Shown piece after piece: positions 1-10,948 of a stretch of 64,000 nt of DNA. The position numbers were made by a program, and so were the translations under genes. Each line of letters begins with the position of its first letter. Within the stretch, counting starts at the first letter, position 1. The DNA lies in assembly GCA_002794735.1 (NCBI GenBank), contig NBAZ01000002.1:2170001-2234000 (forward strand). The letters are read 5' to 3'. Below the pieces are notes generated by a model, which was not told where the DNA came from, searched no databases, and saw only the letters and a list, made by a program, of their open reading frames with translations. The DNA is from Pyrrhoderma lamaoense. Its lineage: Eukaryota; Basidiomycota; Agaricomycetes; Hymenochaetales; Hymenochaetaceae.

Positions 1-57
1 TCTCTTTCTGCTTTGTCCTATCCTATCCAATAGGATCCTAAACAACTCCTTTCATAG

Positions 58-435
58 GCTGCAACCGGTGGTGTTAAGAAGCCCCATCGTTTCAGGCCCG
101 GAACTGTCGCTCTTCGTGAAATTCGTCGTTACCAAAAATCGACTGAGCTTCTCATCCGCAAGCTCCCCTTCCAACGTCTTGTCCGTGAAATCGCTCAGGA
201 CTTCAAGGTCAGTTCGTTTTTCTTACTGTTGTGGTTCAAGATATTAACCTTCTTTGTTTCTCAGACTGACTTGCGCTTCCAATCATCTGCCGTTATGGCT
301 CTTCAAGAAGCTTCAGAGGCTTACTTAGTCTCATTATTCGAGGACACTAACTTGGCAGCCATCCACGCCAAGCGTGTCACCATTCAACCAAAGGATCTTG
401 CTTTAGCTCGTCGTCTTCGTGGCGAACGCTCTTAA
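58..435 (+). CDS. Histone H3, 3' part (partial gene)
   Basis: This is the C-terminal 106 residues of core histone H3, which forms the H3-H4 tetramer of the nucleosome. Exon 58-207 begins after an AG acceptor at 56-57 and encodes the segment from about residue 30 ([10 protein letters not shown]) through the start of the histone fold, ending in AQDFK. An intron lies at 208-264. Exon 265-435 encodes [20 protein letters not shown] and continues to the invariant RLRGERS end and a TAA stop. The tail exons carrying K4, K9 and K14 lie upstream of the window, so the 5' end is missing because of the window edge and not because of decay. The gene converges on HSE1, with about 660 bp between the stops. 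Histone H4, often paired with H3, would be expected to the left but cannot be seen. Confidence 0.97.
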   Translation, partial: AATGGVKKPHRFRPGTVALREIRRYQKSTELLIRKLPFQRLVREIAQDFKVSSFFLLLWFKILTFFVSQTDLRFQSSAVMALQEASEAYLVSLFEDTNLAAIHAKRVTIQPKDLALARRLRGERS

Positions 436-1098
436 AAAGCTTTTTTCTTTCTTGATCCTACTACTACCTTATTCCGCCTATGATCCATTATCTCTTATCA
501 CGCATGTTCTCTTTCTCTTCATTTAACTTTATGGTGACCTAGTGTAATCTTATTTCGTGTATGATCTATAGTATTCCCAGTACACAGCATCCTGTGTGGT
601 TTGGCAGATTTGTCTATGACAATATGATTCATGCGACGTGATTGCATGTATGACTCAAATTTTCTTCTTATTGTGTAATTCTGTGTGATTATGACTCAGT
701 AATTCGATCCTATGACTCGATATGTCTCAGATATGTTTGCAAGGAGTTATGTTAGAAATATTCAAATAACTTCGCGGGTATATTATATTACGTAATAAAG
801 CTCTTAAGAGAAACAAGTCAAGCAAACAATGAAACAACAGATCGCATGCCAACTAATCATACTGCCTTCAAAGCCAATCAGTAATCAGCCTAAAACAAAA
901 AATTCCACATTTGAAGAGAAAAGAATTTCAATAAAAATTTGTAACGACAGTAATCTTTATATCGAAGAAAAGTAAGACAACAGCAACAAACAACAAACAA
1001 CACACGGATTAATGACGTAATATTAGAACAAAAGTGAGTGGAGGGCAAAAAAAGCCACATATACATCATATTACACATAGATATATGAATATTTATTT
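436..1098. other. Intergenic, convergent 3' regions
   Basis: This is about 660 bp between the stops of histone H3 (+) and HSE1 (-). It is AT-rich and I see no convincing coding frame. It should hold the two 3' untranslated regions and polyadenylation signals. Confidence 0.7.
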
Positions 1099-4000
1099 CT
1101 AAGTAACAGCAGCAGTGCTCACTGGTTCCTGGTAGATGGTCTGTGGGATTTGAGTCTGAATTGGGGAGGACGAAATATTTGGCTGAGGTTGTGTCGGGAT
1201 CTGAACGGATTGCTGTTGCTGTTGAGGGGACTGGGGCTGGGATTGCAATTGATAAGGTGAAGGGTGTGTCTGAGTTTGTATTACTTGTCCAGGATAATGT
1301 TGTGGCGACTCTTGAGGCTGAGGCTGAGACTGGGATTGGGGCTGGGGTTGATACTGCGGCTGAGGCTGAACTTGAACTTGTGCCTGAGGTTGAGGCTGGG
1401 CTTCCATAGATCCATAAGACGTCTTTCTTTCAGTCTCTTGTCCGTATGGCCTTTGTTGCTGTCCCGCATACTGGTCTGCCTGCCCTTGTACTTGAGAAGC
1501 AACGGAAACAGCAGCAGAAACTGGCGCCTTATCCGTCAGGCCTGGCACTGAAATAAAGTACACAGCACCAGTCAAATCTGTCCCGCCCTGTGCATAGTAC
1601 TGCGCCCAAGCCTGTGCATTGGGGTCCGGGTAGGTCGCATTTGGATCGAAGATATAGGGTGGTCCTTGCGTAATCGTCTTCGGACCCACTATTTGTTGCT
1701 GAGGTTGCTGCGCAGCAACAGGGCCTTGAGATTCTGGCTGTTGTTGCCCCTGAGCTTGCATCCGGCTCGGGCTGGAGGGTTGTTGTTGCTGTTGTACTTG
1801 CTGTTGCTGATACTGATTCTGTATTTGAACCTGAGGCTGAGTAGCAGGCAATGGCTCCGAATAACCGTTCTGTTGAGGTTGCGACTGTTGAGGGTACTGC
1901 GTAGTCGACTGAACTTGGGGTTGGGGGCTTTGTTGAGGCTGATTTATGTTCATATTTGCAAAGGATGCATACATGGCTTCGGTTTTAACCTGGGGAGACT
2001 GAGGCTGCGTCTGAGGCTGAACTTGGGGTTGGGGACTCGTTGCTTGCTGACTATGTGGAGGTTGAACATAAGGGCCATAGCTCGGAGCTTCTGCAGGACC
2101 ATAGGGTGCTGGAGTTTGCTGAGTTGGGTAAGGCCTGTAATTAGCTTGCTGGGCTGTATAAGCTGGAGCAGCATATTGTTGTGGTCCTGGCTGAGAGGTC
2201 GGTATTTGGTAACCTGCATTTGGTTGGGGAAAGGTGTATAAGGTTGGTCGTAGCCACCTCCATATACCGGAGCACGATAATCCTGTCGCGGAGGTTGGTA
2301 CGGAGAACGCCCGTCATATACTGATGAAACATATATTAATATGGAGTGGTTATAATGATAGACATTTATACTACTTACGTCCTGTATGGCGAGCCAAACT
2401 TTCCTCCATCATGCGATCAAACATAGTTCTTGCTTTAACAAATGAATCATTCATAAGAACCAGCTCGTCTATGAAACAACCGAAGGGTATGAACGTGCAA
2501 TTCAATCAAAGCTATCAAGCTGGAAGCATACCTCTCTTCTGGCTATATTTCTCAATCAACTTCACTATTTTTGGACGAAGTGTCATTCCGTTACGATAAA
2601 GTTCCTAGAGCAAGGTGAGTCAGCCCATGTTGTTAATTAACTCAATACAAACAGAGTTGAAAAGCCTCCCAACCTGTATCTCCTCGTTATCTGCAAGATT
2701 ATCACGCTCCGGATCAAAACTACGGAGCATATTCAACAATTTGTCTATATTCGCTGCTTGTCCAAAGATTGCCGCTTCTTGTTCAGCTTCGCGCGCTATT
2801 TCTTCGGGTGTTGGGTCCGGAAGGAGTTCCTGAGATGATTGCGTTGAGAATTTAATGCCAAATATAACCCATCAATCTCAGGGTGAAAAAAAAACATAGA
2901 CTTACAACATAATTAACAGGAAAGATGCCGGTTCGACCCTTCAGCTGACCTCTCCACCAATCTTTATAATTGCGGTCTACAACCTTGATTATGTCACCCT
3001 TAATGAATGAAAGTTCCCCTTGCTCTGACCCTTCAAAGGTATGCAAAGCCCGCACACGAGAGACGGAAGACAGTGCCAAAGACGATTGTGAGGACGAATT
3101 CTGTTGAGTTTGGGGTGACGGAGCAGCAGCATAGGCAGGTGCTGCAGCTGTATAAGCAGGAGTTGCAGCGACAGCAGGTGCGGGGGTCATTCGAACCTCT
3201 GGTGAGGGGGTACGTGCAGGGACGTAGCCGCTAGTACTCTTTGCATAGCCATAATCGTTAGTACCATATTGAGAAGAAGGGACGCTAGTATCAACTGGCT
3301 TTGATGAAGAGGCAGCAGGTTTCGATGACGAAGATGGTCCAGCGCTACTTGAGCTGCCAACAGCACCGTATGATGAATCCCACGCGGGACGTCCACCTTT
3401 ATCATGAACAGACATTTCGAGGACACGTTGGAGTTCTTCCTCCTCCCGCCTGCGGATCTCATCATCTACTTGCGGTGGCGGCGGCTCTTGCGGCTCTTCA
3501 AATTTATATCCTAGAAGAAAGTACATACATCCCACGTTAAGAGATTTAAGAGGTGCATGGGAAGGCGCAACTATATTCTACGTACCTTTTCCTCTCAGAT
3601 TATCATAGCATTCTTCCATAATTCCGAGCGTTGGATCGTTCTCGAAGTCAATTGTCCACATATTAACAAGAGACAGGGCCTTGCGTTTAACTTTTTCGTG
3701 ACTAGTCTAGAGTTGATTTAAATAATCATGAAAGTAGATGTAGAGAATGTTGAGCAATGCGTACTCTATCAGTGACCAGACGCTCCAAACCCTGTGTAAA
3801 TGATCGTGATGCTATTTCACGGTGAACACTAATACCACAATTCTTGGAAAGAGCTTCTACTAGAGCTAGAGCATAAAGCTGTACGTTGGGATTGCGATGT
3901 GCGAGTCGTTTGAGTACTGCATTGATGACATTACGAGCGCTGCGGAAAATTCGGGATAGTTTGTATGAGAAGAGAAACCTGGAATGAGTTTTTTTGGAGA

Positions 4001-4224
4001 AAATAAGAAAGATTCAAAACCGACATACCCTTGTTCCCCTTCATCCTGCACTTGGTCACATAAGTTCAGAATGAGCTCCCAGTTTTCACTGGTCAAGTTC
4101 TCATCCGTTGTTTTAGCTTGTAATAACCAATTAGTTTCAGTGACCTTGCGTCATCTCCCCCAAGTATCATCCCTTACGTACCAACAATCTCATCATATGG
4201 GTTAGGTTGACCACCTTTAAACAT
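1099..4224 (-). CDS. HSE1: ESCRT-0 subunit Hse1 (STAM homologue)
   Basis: Hse1 pairs with Vps27 on endosomes and sorts ubiquitinated cargo into multivesicular bodies. Nine exons fit: 4224-4182, 4116-4029, 3939-3765, 3706-3586, 3510-2906, 2829-2674, 2604-2532, 2468-2379 and 2320-1099. In order the protein shows a VHS domain (about residues 1-140, with [13 protein letters not shown] and [17 protein letters not shown]), a ubiquitin-interacting motif ([13 protein letters not shown], about 165-180), an SH3 domain (about 293-344, with [15 protein letters not shown] and [18 protein letters not shown]), a helical GAT-like region (about 345-450) and a long Pro/Gln-rich tail. This domain order is diagnostic. 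The coding sum is 2573 nt. One extra base in the G run at 2226-2229 makes 2574 and restores the tail frame (about 857 aa). A 44-nt intron there is a weaker alternative. The gene is divergent from MMS2. Confidence 0.93.
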
Positions 4225-4530
4225 GGCTACACGTTTTTGCTATCAACCTTTTTACTGAAACAAAAACAGTATTAAATGAGAAAACGAAGAGGGAGGGAGG
4301 TGTAGCAAAAAAAGAGGGTTGTCAGACGAAGACAAACCCGCGAGTTTGTTTTGGGCTGATTGCAGATGGCAAGCGGAAGGGGGCGGTGAGCAAGGGGTCG
4401 GGCTTAGCCGATCCTAAGCATATACACACACACAACAAGTTCGCGGAAGTGACTGCAAACCCCCTTCGACCACTTTGGCTACCTATTTACTCGCAACTAA
4501 ACCTCCTCATTTCCTTCTGTATCATCTATA
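4225..4530. promoter_or_regulatory. Shared divergent promoter HSE1/MMS2
   Basis: The two start codons (4224 on minus, 4531 on plus) are 306 bp apart and transcribed outward, so this stretch must carry both promoters. It contains an (AC)n tract at about 4422-4434. I see no strong TATA box. Confidence 0.6.
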
Positions 4531-5190
4531 ATGGCAAAAGGTACTAAACTAATCTCAATCTACGAATCTCTCTTATTGATCTCCCATCTAACAAACGGGT
4601 AAACACATTCTCTCAAGTTCCACGAAACTTTCGACTCCTTGAAGAGCTCGAGAAGGGAGAAAAGGGTATCGGTGATGGCTCATGCTCATACGGTCTTGAA
4701 GATGGTGACGATGTCCTCATGAGCAATTGGACTGGGACAATCCTCGGTCCAGGACATGTAAAGACCCCTTCTTACTTGAAACTTGTCCAACTGACCCCTC
4801 GATCTAACAACGATCAATTATTCCTAAACTGTAACAGACCGTACACGAGAACCGTATTTACAGTCTAAAGATCGAATGCGGCGAAGAATACCCTGACAAG
4901 CCTCCCATCGTACGATTCCTATCACGCGTCAACCTACCTTTCGTAGACCAACAGAATGGAGACGTAAATCCGAATGATCTAGCAGTACTACGAGAATGGA
5001 ATAGAACCAAGAGTATCGAGACAGTGCTCGTTGAAATTCGAAAGTAAGTTATCATTGATTGTTTCTTTATATACAATTCTCCATCTCATATATCAAACAA
5101 TTCTTCCACTCCGAATTAATCAGGGAGATGGCAAGCTATAACAACAGAAAGCTTCCTCAGCCTCCTGAGAACACATTCTTTAACGCCTAA
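4531..5190 (+). CDS. MMS2: Ubiquitin-conjugating enzyme variant Mms2 (UEV)
   Basis: Mms2 lacks the catalytic cysteine and pairs with Ubc13 to build K63-linked ubiquitin chains in error-free DNA damage tolerance. Four exons (4531-4540, 4618-4757, 4838-5043, 5124-5190) sum to 423 nt, giving 140 aa, the usual size of the family. Exon 1 encodes only MAK plus one base. Family-typical sequence includes [27 protein letters not shown], the segment ending [11 protein letters not shown], and the C-terminal [10 protein letters not shown]. The position of the E2 active-site Cys has no cysteine, as expected for a UEV. All introns are GT-AG. The reading frame is clean. Confidence 0.96.
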
Positions 5191-5635
5191 CGGACTGTTT
5201 GAATTGAATAATGGTTACACAAACTGACAGTAGACTCTTATTGGGTTCTCTGAGCATTTTTCTCGTTCCTTCCACGACTTTGTTAATATCTTCCAAAGCC
5301 ATACAAGCAATTCTTCCTGTTTTAATACCTGTATTACACCGTTTTTCATCCTTGGCGTTATATCAATGTTACATTATACAAATATAAGAAAGGCTTTGAT
5401 TATAACTTGTCCTAGGATTGAGATTGCGATGATGACAAGATACAAAAAGAAAGAACTCTAAATTATACAAATGGAAGACATGTCATATAGATGAGGATAG
5501 CCTATGAGGATTGATATCAGGATTAAGTTAAGATTAGCAGAGATTTAGAGTCAAACTCACCGGACCTAGATCAGAACAGTAAGAAGGAAAGAGCGACGAA
5601 ACTAAAAAGAGAGAGATGACTACCAACAGCTTAAA
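5191..5635. other. Intergenic between MMS2 and BUD20
   Basis: This is about 445 bp between convergent stops. It is AT-rich and holds no coding sequence I can support. Confidence 0.6.
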
Positions 5636-6287
5636 TCAAACAGTCATCGCTAAAGGTTCTGGCCGTTTCCCTTCTCTCCCAAGGCCAGCAGCACGCTCCG
5701 ACTCTTCAATAGTATATGCAGGCTCTTTCAAAGCCTTACACCGTCTCTTATGGACCTTACTCTTCCAATGCGATTGTAAAGCCGTATCTGTCTCAAAGTA
5801 TCTATGATGCATATACATAGCGAGGGAGAGGGGTGGGTGGCGGTAGGCATAGATGTAATAAGCAAGACTTTCTTATAAAGAAAGGATATTGAAGCCATAT
5901 CAATTAAAAACTTACTTTGCACACTCTACGCAGTAATGTTGAGCAAGACCTGGTCTCTCAAAATCAAAAGGTTGGTTCTCTAGTGCCGCACGATGCTAAT
6001 CATGTACAAATCCAACAAGTAGTGAAATAATCAGTTTAATCCCTTCGCATCTTCCAAGACAAAGTTGTACACGTACTTTCGGGTCCAAATCAATCAACTG
6101 AATTTGATCCAGATCTTTCGTTCTCGCCTACAATCAAGCATAGAAAAAGAAACAAACATACAAGGTGAGTCCCGTACACAAGAAAAAAGTAAGGAGCTAG
6201 AAAAAAGTTTTTTTTTACCCGTGTTCTAGCCGCTCTATGCACGTCTCGTTGAGCATGATGTGTTCTCGAACGTCGTAATCTTCCCAT
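5636..6287 (-). CDS. BUD20: Ribosome-biogenesis zinc-finger protein Bud20 (ZNF593 family)
   Basis: Bud20 is a shuttling factor that helps export pre-60S ribosomal subunits. Four exons (6287-6219, 6127-6077, 5995-5916, 5801-5636) sum to 366 nt, giving 121 aa. The basic N-terminus MGRLRRSRTHHAQRDVHRAA is typical. A single extended C2H2 finger follows, with Cys in HYCVECAKYF and His in LQSHWKSKVHKRR, then a family-like tail ending in EPLAMTV. The frame is intact. It lies head-to-tail with RPL37, so two ribosome-assembly genes are neighbours on the same strand, though the 650 bp between them argues for separate promoters. Confidence 0.93.
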
Positions 6288-6941
6288 ACTTATGGAGAGT
6301 ACCCTTCGCTTAGTTGTAGGTGTAGGTGTAGATGTAGATAGTGAGATATGCGAGGATTAATCTCCTTAAAGTGGATGTACTGGAACCAAATAAAAAAGTG
6401 AAACTTGAGATGAAGTCTGTGGAAGCTTGTATATGCCGATCCTTTTTCCATGTTTGAAACATATTTATTACTGAATATGGTACGTTTGAAGCAATTAATT
6501 TTACAAAGTAACTCAAAGTAACTTTTTAATTGTCTATAGACTATTACATTAAAATCTCGTACCATCAGTATCTGGCAGCTATTAGATATAACATCTGTTC
6601 AGCCCATAGTTCTCTCATCTAACTTCAAATATAGTACCATATTCCTCCAAACATTGAGATGTTATAAGCCTGAAATACATAGATTACTTGCAAATATACC
6701 CTTCCACTGCATCTACTAGCGACAACAGAGTTATAGTGTATGTTTTTTTCATGTCGAAGCAACGTTGCATTGCGCTGCTATATTGTACTGAAATTGTGTA
6801 CATGTATGTATATATAAGAGGTAATACATGCGGGGTGTGGGCATATGCAGTAATGAGCCATAGCAAAATAAAAGGGAGGAACGGCGGTGGAAAATTGAGG
6901 ATACGGCAGAGAAAGGGACAAGAGGAGGAGAGAGAGAGATT
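6288..6941. other. Intergenic: BUD20 promoter and RPL37 3' region
   Basis: This is about 650 bp containing the upstream region of BUD20 and the 3' end of the eL37 gene. A short GTAGGT/GTAGAT-like tandem occurs at about 6313-6340. I see no gene. Confidence 0.6.
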
Positions 6942-7808
6942 TTAGTTCTCAGATGATGCAGTCGTCCTCTTCTTAGCAAAGGTATTTTCTCTGTTTCCAT
7001 GAGACGGTACGTATAATCAGTTATTTTTTCTAGCAAGATGTCGTAAAGAAGCGATAAGCCTCACCTGAAACCGTTCTTGAAACGACGAGATACGGTCTTG
7101 AGGTAGCGCATCCGGCCAGTACCAGTAGTCTTGCGGCGCTTTGCCTTTTGGCCCCACTCATACGACCTCATTTTTGCAGACGGGAAACCGCATTGAGCAC
7201 AAGCTAGATGCGTTTAAACAATCATACATTTGTTGACGTTAACATATATATGTAACAAGAACCAAAAATTAGCGCCCAACATCCTAGTAAGAAAGGTAAG
7301 TTCGAATGAGAACGCACTCTTGTGTTGCTTGTGGAATGCACGGTTGCCGCAACGACGGCACAAAGTGTGCGACTTGGTGTGACGCTTACTGTAGATTTCC
7401 TGTCAGTTCATCTTTTTACGCGCAAGGAAGTAAGGAAGGGAAAAAGGAGACTTACCCAAAGGACGAAGTACCTTTACATCAACGTTAAGGAAAAGAAGGT
7501 TAGATAAAACACATTTCCACCCGGATGAATCCAATCAATGCAAACCTTTCGTCTACAGATAGAAAGGAAAAAGAGACAGTCAGTAAGAGTCCCCCTAATC
7601 TCATAACAGCCCCAGGACGTCCAAGCAACAGCAAAAACTCTTTCAACGCAAGCAGACTTTCATCCTCATCCATTCATCCCATCCGTCATCCATTCCATAG
7701 ACACACATCCAACATCTCTCAACCTCCCAACCCCATATCCTACATTACGAGTATCTTGACTGATGCATTTTGGACGCCCTCGAGACATAGAGACAGCATA
7801 CTCACCAT
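6942..7808 (-). CDS. RPL37: 60S ribosomal protein eL37
   Basis: eL37 is a small zinc-binding protein of the large ribosomal subunit. I resolve six coding exons: 7808-7806 (ATG only), 7552-7546 (7 nt), 7471-7456 (16 nt), 7388-7318, 7203-7065 and 6990-6942. Together they give 285 nt and 94 aa. The product reads [20 protein letters not shown] and onward. The four zinc cysteines are in LCRRCGN and CAQCGF, and the conserved [20 protein letters not shown] and [13 protein letters not shown] follow. Every junction is GT-AG and phase-consistent, which is why I accept the 3-nt and 7-nt exons. The first intron (7805-7553, 253 nt) is much longer than the others, as is common in ribosomal protein genes. 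Confidence 0.93.
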
Positions 7809-8290
7809 TTTCTTGAGGTGTTTTGAACCGGATTGTCTTGATGACCTGCCTCAGGACCTACTATACGCGTTGAGGAGAATTGGTACATCCGAATTCGGTG
7901 TTTACTTCTCACATACTTTGCTTACGTCAGATAATAATTGTAATACATATTGAATGATATTTTCAACTCACAAGTTCGAATGAAAACAAGGCGTAGACCT
8001 GGGAAGGAAATCAGACTTTTTCATTTCTTCTAAGTAGCCAACTATAGACTAACAGAGTTGTATTAAAAGTAATCATCTATCTTGGGATCAAACATTATTG
8101 ATTTTCTCATATCTCACAACATAACTTTACTCTCTCTACATCATTCTCGTTATTTGAGTATGAACTTATTGAAAGTAATGAAATTGGTATTTCAGGAAGT
8201 CTATTGAAGTGTAGGAGGGACAAGCGATGGTCATAAACAGCGTGTAACAAGAATGAATGCAATTATCCACGAATGAAAGTATATCTACGT
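7809..8290. promoter_or_regulatory. Upstream region of RPL37
   Basis: This is 482 bp between the eL37 start and the stop of the phosphate carrier, both on minus. It should contain the eL37 promoter and the carrier's 3' UTR. An AT-rich tract lies near 7921-7950. No gene is seen. Confidence 0.5.
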
Positions 8291-9529
8291 CTACTTGCCA
8301 CCAGTTGTACCCATACCCATAGAAGTCTTGAAGCTGTCGTAGATCCACCATTGGAAACCTAGATAGAGATTGCATATTAAATATATTTCCTGATGTACTG
8401 GAATTGTCATGTGAGGACGTACCAGTGAGGGTACCAATCATAAGAACACGAGTTCCAAGACCCTTGGTGGCGAGGTTGGCAATACCAACTTCGCTTGCGA
8501 TCTGGCCAATGCTCTTACCCTTGTTGGCCTGCTTGCCCATTTGCGAAACGATGGAGTCAGCTGGATGTGAGACAATAGCACAAACAACACCAGCAAGGTA
8601 ACCAGAAGCGAAGGTAACACCGAGCTGAGTTCCCTTGCCGTACTCGTTTTTGGGCTTGGTGAAAACGTGGGTGTAGAAGAGCTGTACGATCTTCTCAAAG
8701 AAGAAGAATTTGGCCATAGTGTAAGGGATCTACAAGATGTATTAATCAGCAAAGTCCTCAAACGTGTGATGGGGGAAATTTGACATACTTGACGCGACCA
8801 GAGAGGAACAAGAGAACCGAAGGGGTAGCGGGTCTCCACCTTTGTAGCGCTCATCTGCTTCAATGCAGCACCGAAAGCAGTAGGGAAAGTTCCAGCGGGT
8901 GAAGTCTGGATTTTGACCTTTGTCATCTCGAGAGGGCAGAGAGCAATATCTGCAAACACTTCAGCGGAAGCAGAACCAGCACACCAGATGAGAGATTTGT
9001 ATTTTTGAGAGTTCTCCTCCCCAGCAACGTTGCTGTAGAAATCTTTGAAGACCTCATAGAGACCGTACTTGAACATTCCTTGTAAGGAGTATCCTACAAA
9101 AGTCGGTCCAAAACCTTTCCAGATACCAGTTGAACCTTCTTCCCGAACAAGGGTTTTAAGACCGGAAGTAAGACCCTTGTACTTGGCTGGGTCGACCTAG
9201 TGTAGTTTAGAGATGTTGTTGAAATCATGTAGGAAAAGAGAGTAGATAAATTATGGTGAGGACTAGACGAGAGATAAGAGAAGGATGGAGACAAACCTGC
9301 ATGTTACACTTGGTAACATCGAGAGGGGTGATACCGGCATGGGTGAAGCCACAAGCAAGGGCACCACCGAGCATGCACTTGGAGTAGTAAGAGACATCAT
9401 GGGGGACCTTGGGGTCGAGGTAGCTAAACACAAAAAAATAATAAGTATTCGACGAAAAAATGTTTTTTTGTAGATTAAAAAACGGGGGAAACAGAGGACA
9501 TACCGAGCGTCCCACTTTGCGGTTGCCAT
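8291..9529 (-). CDS. MIR1: Mitochondrial phosphate carrier (MIR1/PiC family)
   Basis: This inner-membrane carrier imports phosphate with protons for ATP synthesis. Five exons (9529-9504, 9423-9297, 9196-8789, 8729-8423, 8358-8291) sum to 936 nt, giving 311 aa, the standard size. The three carrier repeats are visible through their signature Pro segments: THAGITPLDVTKCNMQ, ADIALCPLEMTKVKIQTSP and AIVSHPADSIVSQM. The third is the atypical form characteristic of phosphate carriers. The C-terminus is QWWIYDSFKTSMGM. The reading frame is clean, including a C4 and a C5 run. The gene could alternatively be called PIC2, because the two paralogues cannot be separated from sequence alone. Confidence 0.95.
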
Positions 9530-9877
9530 TGATATTAGACTAGTAGAATATAAGAGTAAAGTCTAGATATAGATAACCAGAGACCAAGCTCTATGGTGAG
9601 GTTGTGGCGACAAGGGATAGGTTGTCGGTGGTGACAGCGCAGAGAAGAAGGGAAAAAAGGCCATCGGCGCCGGTCTGTTAATCGCTCCTGCACCCGGATT
9701 TCGCCGCGAGCTTTATGCCGACTGGTCCGTACCGGGGGTACGTCATGATCCATTCAGAACGTTACAAATACTTGATTAGTATTGGCTCACATTCTAACAC
9801 TTTGTAGTCACAATAATTCTAGTATAATACATATTATATTATTATTATTATCTACATGATGATAGTCACCCCCCACC
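9530..9877. other. Intergenic between NNF1 3' end and phosphate carrier start
   Basis: This is about 350 bp holding the carrier promoter, with an ATT triplet tract at 9838-9850. There is no coding evidence. Confidence 0.5.
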
Positions 9878-10777
9878 TCACGCAGCAGGATCACTCGCAA
9901 GTGTCTCTGCAGTTCGCAGTGACCAATCCTGGAGATCCTCAATCGGTAATGACGTCCATTTCTCAACCAACTGCAACCACCAATCAGAATGCAGGCTAAA
10001 GTTAGAGGGAACATATCAACGCACCTCATCCAGAACATCATACCGTCTCTTTTCCTCTGCTTCGTTCCTCTTCATGGCAGCAAAGTTCTTCATAAACTCA
10101 GCTTGTAGTTCTAGATTTTCCTTCTCCAGCTACATTACAATCTCTTTTAAGTAGCCAAGTATTGTCTTCCCAAAGTCCAGTGATGACATACCTCAGCAAG
10201 CTTCTCTTCAGACCTAGCCTTTTCTTCTCGCAGAACTGGGATAGTTCGAGCTCTGACAGCAGCGCGGGGTTCAAGGTTTTGTCGCCAAGTATCAGGTCCT
10301 GGCTTTATTCCAGCCTTTTGACGCTCCTGAGCTTCCAGTACAACGGCATGTAAGATGTCTATATTCTCACGAGCATCATATCGTACGAAGAGCTCGTCGC
10401 ATGCATCCTACAATCACCTTTAGTGATCATAAACACCACGGTACTGAGAAGAAAGGAAAGCATACAGTGATTATCTTCTCCATATGATTCGATATTGTAT
10501 TATATACTCCGAACGCGCCATCAGGTTGCTCTTTACACCATAGTTCAAAGCATTCCGAAAAATCGTCATATCTACGTATATAATGTTATAAAGGGGTGAT
10601 CCAAGCATACAGTGTAACTCTCATAACTCACGTCCACTTGTGTGCGGCCCGTTGGATAGCGAGCTGTAAGGCTGAATGAAAGTGTGTCCATCTCCTACTT
10701 GCGGCTTGCTGAGATGTGCTCTGATTCAGAGCCGATGATGATGCGGAAGGAACATTGTTACTTGAGCTCGCGCTCAT
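9878..10777 (-). CDS. NNF1: Kinetochore protein Nnf1 (MIS12/MIND complex subunit)
   Basis: Nnf1 (PMF1 in animals) is one of four MIS12-complex proteins linking the inner kinetochore to Ndc80. Five exons (10777-10632, 10571-10466, 10407-10192, 10129-10025, 9970-9878) sum to 666 nt, giving 221 aa. After a Ser-rich N-terminus the protein has the helical Nnf1 pattern: LQLAIQRAAHKWTYDDFSECF, then NHMEKIITDACDELFVRYD, then a coiled coil containing VLREEKARSEEKLAELEKEN and ending near EEKRYDVLDELVEKW. The call rests on this pattern, not on a catalytic motif, so it is somewhat less certain than its neighbours. The gene starts head-to-head with TUL1. The frame is intact. Confidence 0.8.
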
Positions 10778-10948
10778 CGTGGTATTTCTTCAACTGGATC
10801 CAAGTAAAGAGAATCGCGCTCGTTAACTTCGACGCGTCGCGCGTCAGACATCACGAGCGTCGATCACTCCTTAGGCTCCTATGTCATCTGACTGACTAAA
10901 AGCCAAAAGTCTACACATCGGGACTGATTTGACTCTCGTCAATGTCCA
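10778..10948. promoter_or_regulatory. Divergent promoter NNF1/TUL1
   Basis: The NNF1 start (10777, minus) and the earliest possible TUL1 start (10949, plus) are only about 170 bp apart. The stretch is relatively GC-rich with several CG dinucleotides (GACGCGTCGCGCGTC at about 10830-10846). Confidence 0.5.

Noticed and set aside
1143..2241. Several plus-strand open frames of 88-191 codons
   Set aside because: They are antisense shadows of the Pro/Gln-rich tail of HSE1, where CAG/CAA/CCN codons keep other frames open.
7553..7805. Possible snoRNA inside the long first intron of eL37
   Set aside because: GATGA-like words occur, but I could not find a proper C box and D box pair with a terminal stem.
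7525..7953. A 142-codon plus-strand open frame
   Set aside because: It covers intron 1, the start codon and upstream region of eL37 on the other strand. It is low in conserved features and the eL37 model explains the locus.
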